Origin: Prostheceraeus crozeri
Taxonomy: Eukaryota; Platyhelminthes; Polycladida; Euryleptidae
Length of the DNA: 64,000 nt
NCBI GenBank assembly: GCA_907163375.1
Contig: CAJQUW010007119.1
Location: forward strand, 1 to 64,000
Direction of reading: 5' to 3'
Shown here: piece by piece, positions 63,575-64,000 of the stretch
How positions within the stretch are numbered: the first letter of the stretch is position 1
How the letters are laid out: the number at the start of each line of letters is the position of its first letter
The notes under the pieces: generated by a model
Databases searched by the model: none
What the model saw: the letters and a program-made list of their open reading frames with translations, nothing else
Told to the model about the DNA's origin: nothing
Position numbers and translations under genes: made by a program

Positions 63575-63715
63575 CTGAAAAGCAGAATTCGAGATCATCA
63601 CTTGCCAAATAATTACGTATCTCAAGGATTATATAATGCATTATACACATGATTTGTCATGAATATTGTTGTAAATAGAAACAGTAAAAAGCTATAAGAT
63701 TGTTTCACTAATTAA

Positions 63716-64000
63716 AAAGTAAATAAGCACGTTAACTGTAAATACTGTAATATTTTGCCAGATAAATACAAATGTAACATTAAGAATATTGTTTATGAAT
63801 TCAAATGTAAAATATGTAACTGTATTTATATAGGTCAATCATCTAGAAACTTCAAAATTCGCTATCAAGAACATTGTCGCAGTATAAATAATGGAGATGT
63901 AAGGAGTGCCTTGAGTGCACATGTCCTTAGCGATTGTAATTGTGCGAGTGTTGATGATTTTACGGTCGATATTTTGAAGTGTACGTATGACACTGTTGAA
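63716..64000 (+). pseudogene. GIY-YIG endonuclease domain, Penelope-like element (partial)
   Basis: From 63716 to the window edge the frame is open and reads HVNCKYCNILPDKYKC, IVYEFKCKICNCIYIGQSSR, RYQEHCRSINNGDVRSALSA. The Cys pairs before the domain, the VY...YIG motif and the later R..EH and SAL..H blocks are those of GIY-YIG domains at the C-terminus of Penelope-like retroelements. The RT should lie upstream but is not present; the copy is cut at 63715 by a stop and by the window end. Confidence 0.75.

Overview
The window is animal nuclear DNA: AT-rich, with short exons separated by long introns, tRNA-derived SINEs, LINEs of several clades, mariner, Tc1-like and hAT transposons, and no bacterial-type gene packing. 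The mix of repeats and a SAMD3-like gene family suggests an aquatic invertebrate, but nothing in the sequence fixes the species.

The main content is one very large host gene on the minus strand that runs off the high-coordinate end of the window and probably continues past the low-coordinate end. I could place 30 coding exons between 63574 and 3336 (about 4.1 kb of coding sequence, about 1,360 codons). Each has an AG acceptor and a GT donor, and the intron phases agree at every junction. The gene is a tandem array of one exon cassette. A full cassette reads, from N to C: a short acidic or basic linker exon (A0, phase 2 to 0); the first half of a CIDE-N-like ubiquitin-fold domain (A1, 0 to 1); the second half of that fold plus a WPxxYxLP signature (A2, 1 to 2); an 85-bp exon with the IGDAL..AYPM..D.DGSW signature (B, 2 to 0); and a Lys/Arg-rich helix exon (C, 0 to 2). 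Modules 4, 3, 2 and 1 are complete. Module 6 has lost the CIDE-like half, and module 5 is reduced to A0 plus C. After module 1 come three unique exons (C2, D, E) that resemble the C-terminal part of SAMD3-like proteins. A relic B exon that has lost its acceptor lies next to the B exon of module 2.

The introns are filled with mobile DNA. 6.3-8.1 kb holds a minisatellite and an intact mariner transposase. 9.6-10.1, 12.3-13.2, 25.1-25.8, 34.4-34.7 and 62.3-62.6 kb hold LINE reverse-transcriptase tails. 21.7-22.9 kb holds a broken Tc1-like copy. hAT elements with target-site duplications lie at 30.1-31.0, 38.8-39.5 and 48.5-50.4 kb. Foldback or hairpin elements lie at 39.5, 41.1 and 46.7 kb. The 10-kb intron of module 6 carries a LINE interrupted by a second LINE in the opposite orientation (52.0-57.1 kb) and an intact IS630/Tc1/mariner-type transposon with 173-bp inverted repeats (58.2-60.0 kb). 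Eight copies of one tRNA-derived SINE are scattered through the window. The last 285 bases encode a GIY-YIG domain typical of Penelope-like elements.

No tRNA, rRNA, CRISPR or operon structure was seen. All exon calls come from reading the sequence by eye; no transcript or database evidence was available.
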